DNA from: DAOTTI01 sp034437795
GTDB taxonomy: Bacteria; Chloroflexota; UBA11872; UBA12225
Assembly (NCBI GenBank): GCA_034437795.1
Contig: DAOTTI010000179.1
Location: 1 to 19,763 of the forward strand
DNA: 19,763 nucleotides
Reading direction: 5' to 3'
Below are positions 1-6,817 of this stretch, piece after piece. Both the position numbers and the translations under genes were made by a program. The first letter of the stretch is position 1. Every line of letters begins with the position of its first letter. A model generated the notes under the pieces. That model made no database searches. It was given only the letters and a program-made list of their open reading frames with translations, and was not told the DNA's origin.

Positions 1-420
1 GGCTGGGCGGGTCGGGGTGGGGGTCTGGGCCGCCGCCGGCGTGAGCGCGACCACAGCGGCCGTAGCGAGCGCGGCGCCGCTTGTGAGCGCGGCGCCAAGG
101 AGGCGGTGCCTTGTCGAAAGGATCATCGGTGTGAAGCTCCCATCTCGCGTGCAGGTTGTCCTGCTCACACCACGGGCCAGGCGCCGGCACGGTTTCACGC
201 CGGCGGCGCCGGGCGCGCGCCGTCCGTTCCCCGAGGCGTTCAGGCCAGGGGCACGGACCGGCGGGCTCTCGTGGCATGAGCGGCGCCTCGCCCCAACCAT
301 ACCGCGGAGTGTGTCGGCCCACTGGCCAGCCGAGCGCCCCAAGGCGCGAGGGGCGCCCCGCCCCACCCAGGTGGCGCGCGACGGGCCGCGTACCGCATCC
401 TCACTCCCGGCGCACCTGGC
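1..420. other. 5' flank without a convincing gene
   Basis: GC-rich stretch before the first transporter gene. Reading frames are open on the plus strand, but they are Arg/Ala/Pro-rich, lack a ribosome-binding site and resemble no family I know. The repeated motif GTGAGCGCG occurs near positions 40-100. The tail of an upstream gene could lie outside the window. Nothing further can be supported. Confidence 0.5.
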
Positions 421-426
421 TATAAT
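421..426 (+). promoter_or_regulatory. candidate -10 box for the peptide ABC operon
   Basis: A perfect TATAAT hexamer stands out in this GC-rich DNA, 62 bp before the binding-protein start. A TG dinucleotide lies two bases upstream of the hexamer, near an extended -10 arrangement. No good TTGACA-like -35 is visible 16-18 bp upstream. Transcription would start near 433, giving a leader of about 55 nt that includes the GGGAGGA Shine-Dalgarno. Confidence 0.45.
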
Positions 427-488
427 GCGCCATCCCTGATCGCCGGACCAACGACCGGCGGCAGGGAAAACGCCTGGGAGGATCGACC

Positions 489-2060
489 ATGAGACGGCGC
501 ACGACACTTGGCCTGGGCCCCGCGGCGCTCCTTGCCTTGCAGGCCGCCTATCGCCTGCCGCTGGCTTACGCCCGCGGTGAAGGCGGGACGTTCGTCTTCG
601 GGCGCGGCGGCGACTCGGTGAAGCTGGACCCGGCGGTGATCACAGACGGCGAGTCCGCGCGGGTCACCGAGCAGATCTTTGAGACGCTGGTCACCTTTGA
701 CGGCGCGACGACGAACATCAAGCCGGCGCTGGCGCGGAGTTGGGACATCTCGCCAGACGGGCTGGTGTACACGTTCTACCTGCGTGACGGCGTCACCTTC
801 CACGACGGCACCCCCTTCGACGCCGAGGCCGTGAAGTGGAATTTCGATCGCTGGCATGACCCGGCCAACCCGTGGCGGCTGCCGACCGACGTCTTCGAGT
901 ACTACGAGGACGTGGCCGGCTTCAAGGACGCCATCCACAGCGTGGACGTGATCGATCCGCTGACGGTGCAGATCACGCTCAACGAGCCGCAGGGGCCGTT
1001 CCTGCTCAACCTGGCCCTGTTCGCCTTCGCCTTCGCCAGCCCCACGGCGATGATGGCCGATCTGGAGAACGCCTACCGCAACCCGGTCGGGACGGGTCCT
1101 TTCAGGTTCGTGGAATGGGTGCCGGGCGACCGGATCGTGCTGGACAAGCACTCCGGCTACTGGGGCGAGCAGGCCAAGCTGGACCGCGTGATCGTCCGCG
1201 TCATTCCGGACAATGCAGCGCGGTTCCTGGCCGTCAAGTCGGGCTCCATCGACATGATGGAGCAGGCCAACGTGGAGGACGTGACCAATGCGCGCCGTGA
1301 CCGCAACCTGCAGGTCATCCTTCGCCCGCCACTGAACATCGCCTACATCAACATGAACCTCAAGCAGCGGCCGTTCGATAACCTGAAGGTACGCCAGGCG
1401 GTGGCCGCGGCGATCAACCGGTCGGCGATCGTGGAAGCGCTGTACGGCGGGCTGGGCTCGGTCGCGACCCAGTTCATTCCACCCAGCGTGCTGGGCTGGA
1501 ACCCAGACGTGAAGGGGCCGCAATATGATCCGGCCAGGGCCAGGCAGCTCCTTGCCGAGGCGGGGTATCCCAACGGGTTCACCACCGACTTCTGGTACAT
1601 GCCCCTGGCGCGGCCCTACTACCCGAACCCGCAGGCGATTGCCGAGGCCTTCGCGGCGGACCTGGCCAAGGTGGGGATCCGGTGCAACCTCAAGACGGAG
1701 GACTGGGCATCCTACCTGACGGACCGCAACGAGCTCAAGTTCCCGATCTGGATGCTGGGCTGGACCGGCGACAACGGCGACCCCGACAACTTCTACTTCA
1801 CCTTCTTTGGCCAGTTCAAGAACGACAACTCCTGGGACAACGCGCAGGTACGCGCCCTCTTGCTCCAGGCCCAGAAGTCGTCCGATCTGGCGGAGCGGGA
1901 CGAGCTCTACCGGCAGGTGGCCGTGATCGTGGAGCAGGACGTGCCGCGCATCCCGATCGCGCATTCGAGCGTGCCGCTGATTGCGCGCTCCTACGTGCGG
2001 GGCTACGCGGCGCACCCCACGGCGACCGAGTTCTACAGCTCCGTCTGGCTGGACAAGTAA
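489..2060 (+). CDS. ABC transporter substrate-binding protein, peptide/nickel family (SBP_bac_5)
   Basis: A 523-residue extracytoplasmic solute receptor of the DppA/OppA/NikA type, which would deliver peptides or related ligands to the permeases encoded next. The family signature (LARSWDISPDGLVYTFYLRD followed by GVTFHDGTPF and AEAVKWNFDR) lies near residues 78-118. The NPVGTGPFRF motif is near residue 200, and the length is normal. The N-terminus is MRRRTTLGLG followed by a hydrophobic segment and a likely AYA cleavage site. There is no lipobox cysteine, unlike the two other binding proteins in the window, so the protein is either anchored through an uncleaved signal or freely secreted. The arginines could make the signal Tat-dependent. 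The ATG is set by GGGAGGA at 477-483. It is the first gene of a three-gene operon, with 10 bp to the next gene. The family is clear; the substrate is not. Confidence 0.93.
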   Translation: MRRRTTLGLGPAALLALQAAYRLPLAYARGEGGTFVFGRGGDSVKLDPAVITDGESARVTEQIFETLVTFDGATTNIKPALARSWDISPDGLVYTFYLRDGVTFHDGTPFDAEAVKWNFDRWHDPANPWRLPTDVFEYYEDVAGFKDAIHSVDVIDPLTVQITLNEPQGPFLLNLALFAFAFASPTAMMADLENAYRNPVGTGPFRFVEWVPGDRIVLDKHSGYWGEQAKLDRVIVRVIPDNAARFLAVKSGSIDMMEQANVEDVTNARRDRNLQVILRPPLNIAYINMNLKQRPFDNLKVRQAVAAAINRSAIVEALYGGLGSVATQFIPPSVLGWNPDVKGPQYDPARARQLLAEAGYPNGFTTDFWYMPLARPYYPNPQAIAEAFAADLAKVGIRCNLKTEDWASYLTDRNELKFPIWMLGWTGDNGDPDNFYFTFFGQFKNDNSWDNAQVRALLLQAQKSSDLAERDELYRQVAVIVEQDVPRIPIAHSSVPLIARSYVRGYAAHPTATEFYSSVWLDK

Positions 2061-2070
2061 CGTCCGTCGC

Positions 2071-3075
2071 ATGCTCACGTATACGCTCAGACGCCTGGCC
2101 GAGGCCGTGCCGGTGCTGGCCGGGGTCTCGGTCGTGGTCTTCCTCTTCCTGCGCCTCATCCCCGGCGATCCGGCCCTGACGCTCCTGGGGGAGCGCGCCA
2201 ACGAGCAGAACCTGGCTCGCGTACGTGAGCAGTTCGGGCTTAACCAGCCCCTGCACGTGCAGTACTGGCGCTTTGCGGAGCGGGCGCTGCACGGCGACCT
2301 GGGTCGCTCCATCCGCACCAACCGGCCGGTGATGGAGGAGGCGCGGTCGCGGTTTGCCGCCACGGTCGAGCTGAGCGTGGCGGCGCTGACGCTGGCGGTG
2401 GTGGCCGGCGTGGGGGCTGGGGTCGTCTCCGCCATGCGGCGGGGCTCGCTGGCCGACCATCTGGCGCGCGTCCTGTCGCTGGCCGGGATCTCCATGCCCA
2501 TCTTCTGGCTGGGGCTGGTGCTGATCTGGGTCTTCGGGGTGCAGCTACAATGGCTGCCCACCGATGGGCGGCTGGATGCGACGGTGCGCTACACGCCGGT
2601 GACCAACTTCGTGCTGATCGACGCCGTGCTGCAACGCCGGTGGGACCTCATTCCGAACCTCTTGCGCCATCTGGCCCTGCCGGCGGTCGCGCTCTCCACC
2701 GTGCCCATGGCCGTCATCGCGCGCATGACGCGCAGCGCGATGCTAGAGGTGCTGCGAGCCGACTACGTGCGGACGGCGCGGGCCAAGGGGCTGCCGGAGC
2801 GGATGGTGATCTTCGGCCACGCCCTGCGGAACGCCGCGTTGCCGGTAGTGACGATCGTCGGGCTGCAAGTGGGCTTCCTGCTCAGCGGCGCCATTCTGAC
2901 CGAGACGATCTTCGCCTGGCCGGGCGTCGGGCGATGGGTGTTCGAGTCGATCCTGAACCGTGACTATCCGGTGGTGCAGGGGATGACCCTGGCCGTCGCC
3001 GTCATCTTCGTGGCCGTCAACCTGCTGGTGGACATCCTGTACGCCTTGTTGGATCCGCGCATCCGGCTCCGCTAG
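2071..3075 (+). CDS. ABC transporter permease, DppB-like
   Basis: A 334-residue inner-membrane permease of the DppB/OppB family. The N-terminal block MLTYTLRRLAEAVPVLAGVS, followed by LRLIPGDPA and a VREQFGLNQPLHVQY-type segment, is the family hallmark. The EAA loop that docks the ATPase reads DYVRTARAKGLPERM and precedes the last membrane segments, and the C-terminus ends LLDPRIRLR as usual. About six membrane helices are expected. The frame is open upstream to 1981, but that extension overlaps the binding-protein gene and is not family-like, so I chose the ATG at 2071. It has no clear Shine-Dalgarno and is probably coupled to translation of the preceding gene. Confidence 0.93.
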   Translation: MLTYTLRRLAEAVPVLAGVSVVVFLFLRLIPGDPALTLLGERANEQNLARVREQFGLNQPLHVQYWRFAERALHGDLGRSIRTNRPVMEEARSRFAATVELSVAALTLAVVAGVGAGVVSAMRRGSLADHLARVLSLAGISMPIFWLGLVLIWVFGVQLQWLPTDGRLDATVRYTPVTNFVLIDAVLQRRWDLIPNLLRHLALPAVALSTVPMAVIARMTRSAMLEVLRADYVRTARAKGLPERMVIFGHALRNAALPVVTIVGLQVGFLLSGAILTETIFAWPGVGRWVFESILNRDYPVVQGMTLAVAVIFVAVNLLVDILYALLDPRIRLR

Positions 3076-3077
3076 CC

Positions 3078-4037
3078 ATGGCCATCAACGAGCGCCTGCC
3101 GCTCCCGTCCCCGCCCCTGCCGCTGGGCACGCGGGGCACGGGGGCGGCCGCGCCGGCGACCCCGCCGGAGGCGCTGGGCTGGACGCGGCGCGCGGGCCGG
3201 TCTCCCCTGGGGGACTCGCTGCGACGGCTGTTGCGGGACCGCGCGGCGATGGCCGGGCTGGCCATCATCGTCGTCATGGCCTTGCTGGCCATCTGCGCGC
3301 CCTTGATTGCGCGCCGCAGCCCCGTAGAGCAGGAGCTGGTCAAGCGCCTGCGGCCGCCGTCCATCGAGTATCCCTTCGGCACCGACAACCTGGGCCGCGA
3401 CGTCTTTGCGCGGGTCCTGTATGGCGGGCGGATCTCGTTGCGGGTGGGGTTCGTCTCGGTTGCGCTGGGGGTGGTGGCCGGCGCCCTGCTGGGATTGCTG
3501 GCCGGCTACGGCGGCCGGCTGGCGGATTCGGTGATCAGCCGGCTGATGGAGGTCCTGCTGGCCTTCCCGTCCACGTTGCTGGCCATCGCCATCGTGGCGG
3601 CGCGCGGGCCGGGGATCGAGAACACGATGGCGGCCATCGCCGTGATCAGCGTGCCGGTCTACGCCCGCCTGATGCGCGCCAGCGTGCTCGCGCTCAAGGA
3701 GCGCGACTTCGTGGTCGCGGCCCGCTGCACGGGGGCGTCCGGCGCGCGCATCCTCTTCCGCCACATCCTGCCCAACGGGCTTTCGCCGCTCATCGTGCAG
3801 GCCACCCTGGGGATCGCCACGGCCATCATCGAGGCGGCCGCCCTGGGCTTCCTGGGGCTGGGCGCCCAGCCTCCCACACCGGAATGGGGGCTGATGCTGA
3901 CCGATGCGCGGAACTTCCTGCTCAATGCGCCCTGGGCCATGATCTTTCCGGGCCTGGCGATCATGCTCACGGTACTGGGGTTCAACCTGTTTGGCGATGG
4001 CCTGCGGGACGCGCTGGACCCGCAGCTGCGGCAGTAG
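3078..4037 (+). CDS. ABC transporter permease, DppC-like
   Basis: A 319-residue permease that would pair with the DppB-like protein. It starts 2 bp after the previous stop, a typical coupled arrangement, and has no Shine-Dalgarno of its own. The first ~45 residues are a Pro/Gly-rich cytoplasmic extension. The OppC N-terminal helix follows (AMAGLAIIVVMALLAICAPL), then the FGTDNLGRDVFARVLYGGRI block, and the EAA loop ERDFVVAARCTGASGARILF. The C-terminal FNLFGDGLRDALDPQLR motif is complete. No DppD or DppF ATPase gene follows, so the pair must use ATPases encoded elsewhere. Confidence 0.94.
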   Translation: MAINERLPLPSPPLPLGTRGTGAAAPATPPEALGWTRRAGRSPLGDSLRRLLRDRAAMAGLAIIVVMALLAICAPLIARRSPVEQELVKRLRPPSIEYPFGTDNLGRDVFARVLYGGRISLRVGFVSVALGVVAGALLGLLAGYGGRLADSVISRLMEVLLAFPSTLLAIAIVAARGPGIENTMAAIAVISVPVYARLMRASVLALKERDFVVAARCTGASGARILFRHILPNGLSPLIVQATLGIATAIIEAAALGFLGLGAQPPTPEWGLMLTDARNFLLNAPWAMIFPGLAIMLTVLGFNLFGDGLRDALDPQLRQ

Positions 4038-4098
4038 GCTCGTCCGGCCCCACCCCGCCCCGACGCGGGGACGCGGAGACGCGAGAAGAGGAGGGCAG

Positions 4099-4139
4099 CC
4101 CTCACCCCCGGCCCCTCTCCCGCACGCGAGAGAGGGGGA
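4099..4139. repeat. dispersed hairpin repeat, half copy
   Basis: Contains CCCTCACCCCCGGCCCCTC followed by a short loop and GAGAGAGGGGG, so the CTCTC/GAGAG arms can pair. It is the core of the palindromic repeat family seen again at 10230-10545 and 17583-17676. It lies 62 bp past the permease stop and could work as a factor-independent terminator, although no T-run follows. Confidence 0.6.
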
Positions 4140-4165
4140 AGCCAGCCATGGTCTGGCGCCATGCG

Positions 4166-4202
4166 GCGCCGTCACCCTGGCCCTCTCCCAGACGGAGAGG
4201 GA
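4166..4202. repeat. dispersed hairpin repeat, half copy
   Basis: CACCCTGGCCCTCTCCC, a four-base loop, then GGAGAGGGAA. The CCCTCTCC/GGAGAGGG arms form a near-perfect stem. It is the same family core as the copy 27 bp upstream. Confidence 0.6.
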
Positions 4203-4346
4203 ACGCAACGGCGCACCATCGGGAAGAAGCGGCTACACCTATGCCCGCGGAGCAACTGCTGCTGGCATTTGGCGGCCGCGGCGAGTATGCTGAGGGGAGA
4301 CGATCCCCGCCGTGCCCTTCCGCCGCCGCGGCAAGCGCCTACTTCG

Positions 4347-4417
4347 CCTGGATTATTCACGGCCGGCGCATCTGTTCCCTCTGCCATAGGGAGACGGTGA
4401 CGACTCCGCTCGTGAAG
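4347..4417. repeat. dispersed palindromic repeat, degenerate complete copy
   Basis: The left end CCTGGATTATTCACGGCC matches the consensus terminus of the family. The centre has TTCCCTCTGCCATAGGGAG, and the right part (GGTGACGACTCCGCTCGTGAA) is a diverged version of the GGTGAGGGCTCCGCTGGCGAA right arm seen at 10283-10305. Confidence 0.55.
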
Positions 4418-4594
4418 ATGCCAGGTTCGAGGATTGGGCAGGGAGTCGCTGTCGGGATGGACGACGAAAAATCGAAAGACGAATGCACCTGCGCCTGTAC
4501 TCTTTCGTCCTTCGTCCCGTCGGCCGGCGCTCTCGCGCGGTAAGCGCCAGGGAGGTGAGGGTCGCGATTGCTGGTGCCGGAGGTAACCAGGACC

Positions 4595-5158
4595 ATGGAA
4601 ACCGCAGGTCAAAGTACCCTGATCAACCGTATGATCCGCGCGGCCAGGCTGGAGAACGAGGTGTTCGAAGAGGTGGAGGCGGATCGCACCGCGACCAATG
4701 GCGCCCTCCTGGTGGTAGTGATCGCGGCAGTGGCCACCGGCATCGGCGCCGCGCTGGCCCACATGCTGCGGGGGGCGCCCGGCCGGGTTCCGGGGGCTCT
4801 CGTGGGCGAGATCGTAGGGGCCATTATCGGCTGGCTGGTGTGGTCGTACGTCACCTACTTCATCGGCACGCGCCTCTTTGCCGGCCGGGCCACGCCGGGC
4901 GAGCTGCTGCGCACCATCGGCTTCGCGCAGGCGCCGGGGGTCCTGAACGTGCTGAGCTTCATTCCCGTCCTGGGCGGGCTGATCCGCTTTGCCGTGGCCA
5001 TCTGGCTGCTGGTGGCCGGGGTCGTGGCAGTGCGGCAGGCCCTGGACTTCGACACTGGCAAGGCGATCCTGACCACCATCCTGGGGTGGCTGGCCCTGAT
5101 CGCCATTGCGATCATCCTCGCCGTGCTGGGCTTCGGCGCCGCCGCGGCCTTGGGCTAG
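4595..5158 (+). CDS. Yip1-domain integral membrane protein
   Basis: A 187-residue polytopic membrane protein of the bacterial YIP1 family, function unknown. The N-terminal ~35 residues are charged and cytoplasmic (RMIRAARLENEVFEEVEADR). Hydrophobic segments follow at about residues 36-56, 65-90, 105-125, 127-147 and 160-183. The IGFAQAPGVLNVLSFIPVLG segment with a nearby GLIRFAVAIWLLVAGVVAVR block is typical of Yip1 proteins. The frame extends 27 nt upstream to a TTG, but GGAGGT at 4579-4584 followed by ten bases supports the ATG at 4595. The gene stands alone, 17 bp from the convergent [2Fe-2S] gene, with no hairpin between them. Confidence 0.85.
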   Translation: METAGQSTLINRMIRAARLENEVFEEVEADRTATNGALLVVVIAAVATGIGAALAHMLRGAPGRVPGALVGEIVGAIIGWLVWSYVTYFIGTRLFAGRATPGELLRTIGFAQAPGVLNVLSFIPVLGGLIRFAVAIWLLVAGVVAVRQALDFDTGKAILTTILGWLALIAIAIILAVLGFGAAAALG

Positions 5159-5175
5159 GGACCTTATAGGGCACG

Positions 5176-5427
5176 CTACTTTCTGGCGCGGCGGTCGCGG
5201 GCCAGTTCCTTGCCCAGACGCGCGGCCCAGGCGGGGGAGACGCGGCGGGCCGTCTTGCGGTCCGGCAGCAGGCGGCAGACCGGCCCGTCCTCGCACAGAT
5301 CCATACAGTCGACGGGCACGACGGAGACGCGGCCGAGGACGCCCTCGGCGCGCAGGCTTTCCAGGAGCGCATCGAACGCCTCACGGGCGCCGGCCCGCGT
5401 GCAACACCCGCCCACGCAAAACTGCAC
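5176..5427 (-). CDS. thioredoxin-like [2Fe-2S] ferredoxin-domain protein
   Basis: An 83-residue protein with the NuoE-like/(2Fe-2S) ferredoxin pattern: Cys4 and Cys9 in MQFCVGGCCTRAGA and Cys41 and Cys45 in VDCMDLCEDGPVC. The C-x4-C and C-x3-C spacing matches thioredoxin-fold [2Fe-2S] proteins, which carry electrons or act as hydrogenase/NADH-dehydrogenase accessory domains. Cys8 and Cys51 are extra. The GTG start is set by GGGGAGG six bases upstream, an excellent Shine-Dalgarno. The same frame continues upstream without a break through a CPEC motif to a TGA at 5499-5497 and beyond it to an ATG at 5613, so this may be the C-terminal domain of a longer protein. The fold call is firm; the role is not. 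Confidence 0.82.
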   Translation of the reverse strand: MQFCVGGCCTRAGAREAFDALLESLRAEGVLGRVSVVPVDCMDLCEDGPVCRLLPDRKTARRVSPAWAARLGKELARDRRARK

Positions 5428-5461
5428 GCTGAGCCTCCCCTTCTGCAGGGAGGCGCGGCGG

Positions 5462-5477
5462 CACTCGGGGCAGAGTG
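5462..5477 (-). other. small hairpin downstream of the in-frame TGA (weak SECIS-like candidate)
   Basis: On the minus strand a 5-bp stem CACTC/GAGTG encloses the six-base loop TGCCCC. The loop begins 25 bases after the TGA, and its second base is G. Bacterial SECIS hairpins lie at about this distance and usually have a G among the first loop bases. The stem is short and such hairpins are common by chance in GC-rich DNA, so this is suggestive only. Confidence 0.15.
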
Positions 5478-5496
5478 TGGCGAACGCGGGCCCGCC

Positions 5497-5613
5497 TCAC
5501 ACCGTGCTGCGCAGGCTGCTCGGCTTCCCGCACAGCGGGCAGACGGCTTGGGCTCGTGGCGGCCAGGGAGCGCCTGCTGGCCCGTACATGGGGAGCGGCT
5601 GACGTTTGGGCAT
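5497..5613 (-). CDS. short zinc-ribbon reading frame ending at an in-frame TGA
   Basis: A 38-codon frame that starts at ATG 5613 and ends at TGA 5499-5497. It encodes a Pro-rich head and a half zinc ribbon, CPLCGKPSSLRSTV. The matching second half (AFATLCPECRRA) lies immediately after the TGA in the same frame, which then runs on into the [2Fe-2S] domain. The whole frame (62 codons before the GTG at 5427 plus 83 after) contains only this one stop. The upstream GGAGG is 17 bases from the ATG, which is long; a second ATG is at residue 9. The feature may be a gene broken by a nonsense mutation, a separate short peptide, a sequencing error or a UGA-decoded protein. Confidence 0.45.
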   Translation of the reverse strand: MPKRQPLPMYGPAGAPWPPRAQAVCPLCGKPSSLRSTV

Positions 5614-5818
5614 AGAACTCTTTCGCTCAGCCTCCTGGGCCAGCGCTGGCGCGGCCGGTAGGGGGCACGAATGTCATACTATGCAAGCCTAACAGACCGG
5701 CCCCCGGCCACCGCGGGCGGGCGTTCAGGCCACTGCCGGTAGCCCTGGCGCGCGCCTTGTCCGGCGCAGGGCGGCCACCTGAGCGTTGAGACCCGAGCCA
5801 TGAGACCTGAGAGGTGCT

Positions 5819-6715
5819 ATGACCATACGTTTGGGGATCGTTGATTGCGACACCAGCCACGTGGTGGCCTTTACGCAGCGCCTGAACCACGTTGGCATCG
5901 GGGAAGACCACTGGGTGGAGGGAGCGCAGGTGGTAGCCGCCGTGCCGTTGCCGTCGCTGGTCTCCCCCGAGCGGGTGGGGCCATTTACGGAGCAGCTGCG
6001 CGGCTACGGGGTAGCCATCCTGGACCGTCCCGACGACCTGCTGGGCCAGGTAGACGGGGTGCTGATCGAGTCCGTGGACGGCAGCGTGCATCGCGAACGG
6101 GCCCTGCCGTTCATCGAAGCGGGCGTCCCGGTGTGGATCGATAAGCCGTTTACCTGCTCGACGGAGGATGCCCGCGCCCTGGTGGCGTCGGCGCAGCAGC
6201 GGGGGGTCCCCATCTTCTCGGCGTCGGCGCTGCGCTACGACCTGCCGGTCCAGGACATCGTCGCGCGGCGTGATGAGCTGGGCCGCGTGCTGGGCGTGGA
6301 CGCCTATACCCCCGCCTCGGTGCATCCGCGCAACCCCGGCTTCTTCCACTATGCGGTGCATGGCGTGGAGATCGTCTACGCCCTGCTGGGGCCAGGCTGC
6401 CGGACCGTCCGCTGCATCCACGAGGAAGGCGTGGACCTGGCCGTCGGCGAGTGGAGCGACGGGCGGGTGGCCACCGTGCGAGGCACGCGCCAGGGGGCGT
6501 ACGGCCTCGGCTGTACCGCCTTTACCGAGAAGGCGGTGGTGCCGGTGGCCAGCAGCCGCTACTTCTACCGCGAGCTGCTGAAGCGGGTGGTGCGCATGTT
6601 CGAGACTGGTGAGAGCCCGATCTCCGGCGAGGAGCTGGTGGAGGTGGTCGCGTTCCAGGAAGCGGCCAACGCCTCGATGGCGCGCGGCGGCGAGCCGGTG
6701 CCTGTGGTAAGGTGA
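5819..6715 (+). CDS. Gfo/Idh/MocA-family oxidoreductase (atypical Rossmann loop)
   Basis: A 298-residue putative NAD(P)-dependent sugar or polyol dehydrogenase. The N-terminal strand reads IRLGIVDCDTSHVVAFTQRL (residues 3-22). It lacks the usual GxGxxG and instead has the DTSHV form known from one branch of this superfamily. The cofactor/catalytic motif appears as IDKPF (Lys109), the counterpart of EKP. A histidine pair in HYAVHGVEIVYALLG near residue 180 fits the C-terminal catalytic region. GAGAGGT just before the ATG supports the start. It is shorter than the usual 330-380 residues. The sugar-binding lipoprotein follows 102 bp downstream, suggesting that both serve one carbohydrate. Confidence 0.85.
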   Translation: MTIRLGIVDCDTSHVVAFTQRLNHVGIGEDHWVEGAQVVAAVPLPSLVSPERVGPFTEQLRGYGVAILDRPDDLLGQVDGVLIESVDGSVHRERALPFIEAGVPVWIDKPFTCSTEDARALVASAQQRGVPIFSASALRYDLPVQDIVARRDELGRVLGVDAYTPASVHPRNPGFFHYAVHGVEIVYALLGPGCRTVRCIHEEGVDLAVGEWSDGRVATVRGTRQGAYGLGCTAFTEKAVVPVASSRYFYRELLKRVVRMFETGESPISGEELVEVVAFQEAANASMARGGEPVPVVR

Positions 6716-6802
6716 GGCCTGGCAGCGGAGGCAGCGCGGAGGCAGCGCGGAGGAAGGGAGAAGGGGGAGGCAGTGAACGGAGCGAACAGACCGAACGGAG
6801 CG
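6716..6802. repeat. short direct repeats between dehydrogenase and binding protein
   Basis: Purine-rich spacer with GGAGGCAGCGC repeated at about 6727-6750 and the 13-mer GAACGGAGCGAAC (or a close variant) repeated at about 6774-6803. Several GGAGG runs occur, but only the last, at 6805-6809, is placed for translation. It could be the residue of slippage. Confidence 0.55.
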
Positions 6803-6817
6803 AAGGAGGACGTGACG

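Larger units (their letters stand above)
4038..4594. other. intergenic region rich in hairpin repeats
   Basis: A 557-bp gap between the permease operon and the Yip1-like gene. It holds three copies or fragments of the dispersed palindromic repeat (listed separately), which may also end transcription of the operon. The plus-strand frame from 4241 (about 100 codons with a CSLCHRE segment) runs through one repeat copy and has no homologous look, so I do not call it a gene. Around 4454-4535 there is an imperfect inverted repeat (GACGAA-rich left arm, TTCGTCCTTCGTCCC right arm) that could fold just before the next gene. Confidence 0.5.

Noticed and set aside
420..2561. Minus-strand open frame of about 713 codons
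   Set aside because: It is antisense to the binding-protein and permease genes, is Arg/Pro/His/Val-rich without a family, and arises from the GC-rich codon pattern of the real genes.
3072..4208. Minus-strand open frame of about 378 codons
   Set aside because: Antisense shadow of the DppC-like permease, very Gln/Arg/Gly-rich, with no domain.
4241..4543. Plus-strand frame with a CSLCHRE segment
   Set aside because: It runs through a palindromic repeat copy, lacks a good Shine-Dalgarno, and its single CxxC plus later CTCAC look incidental.
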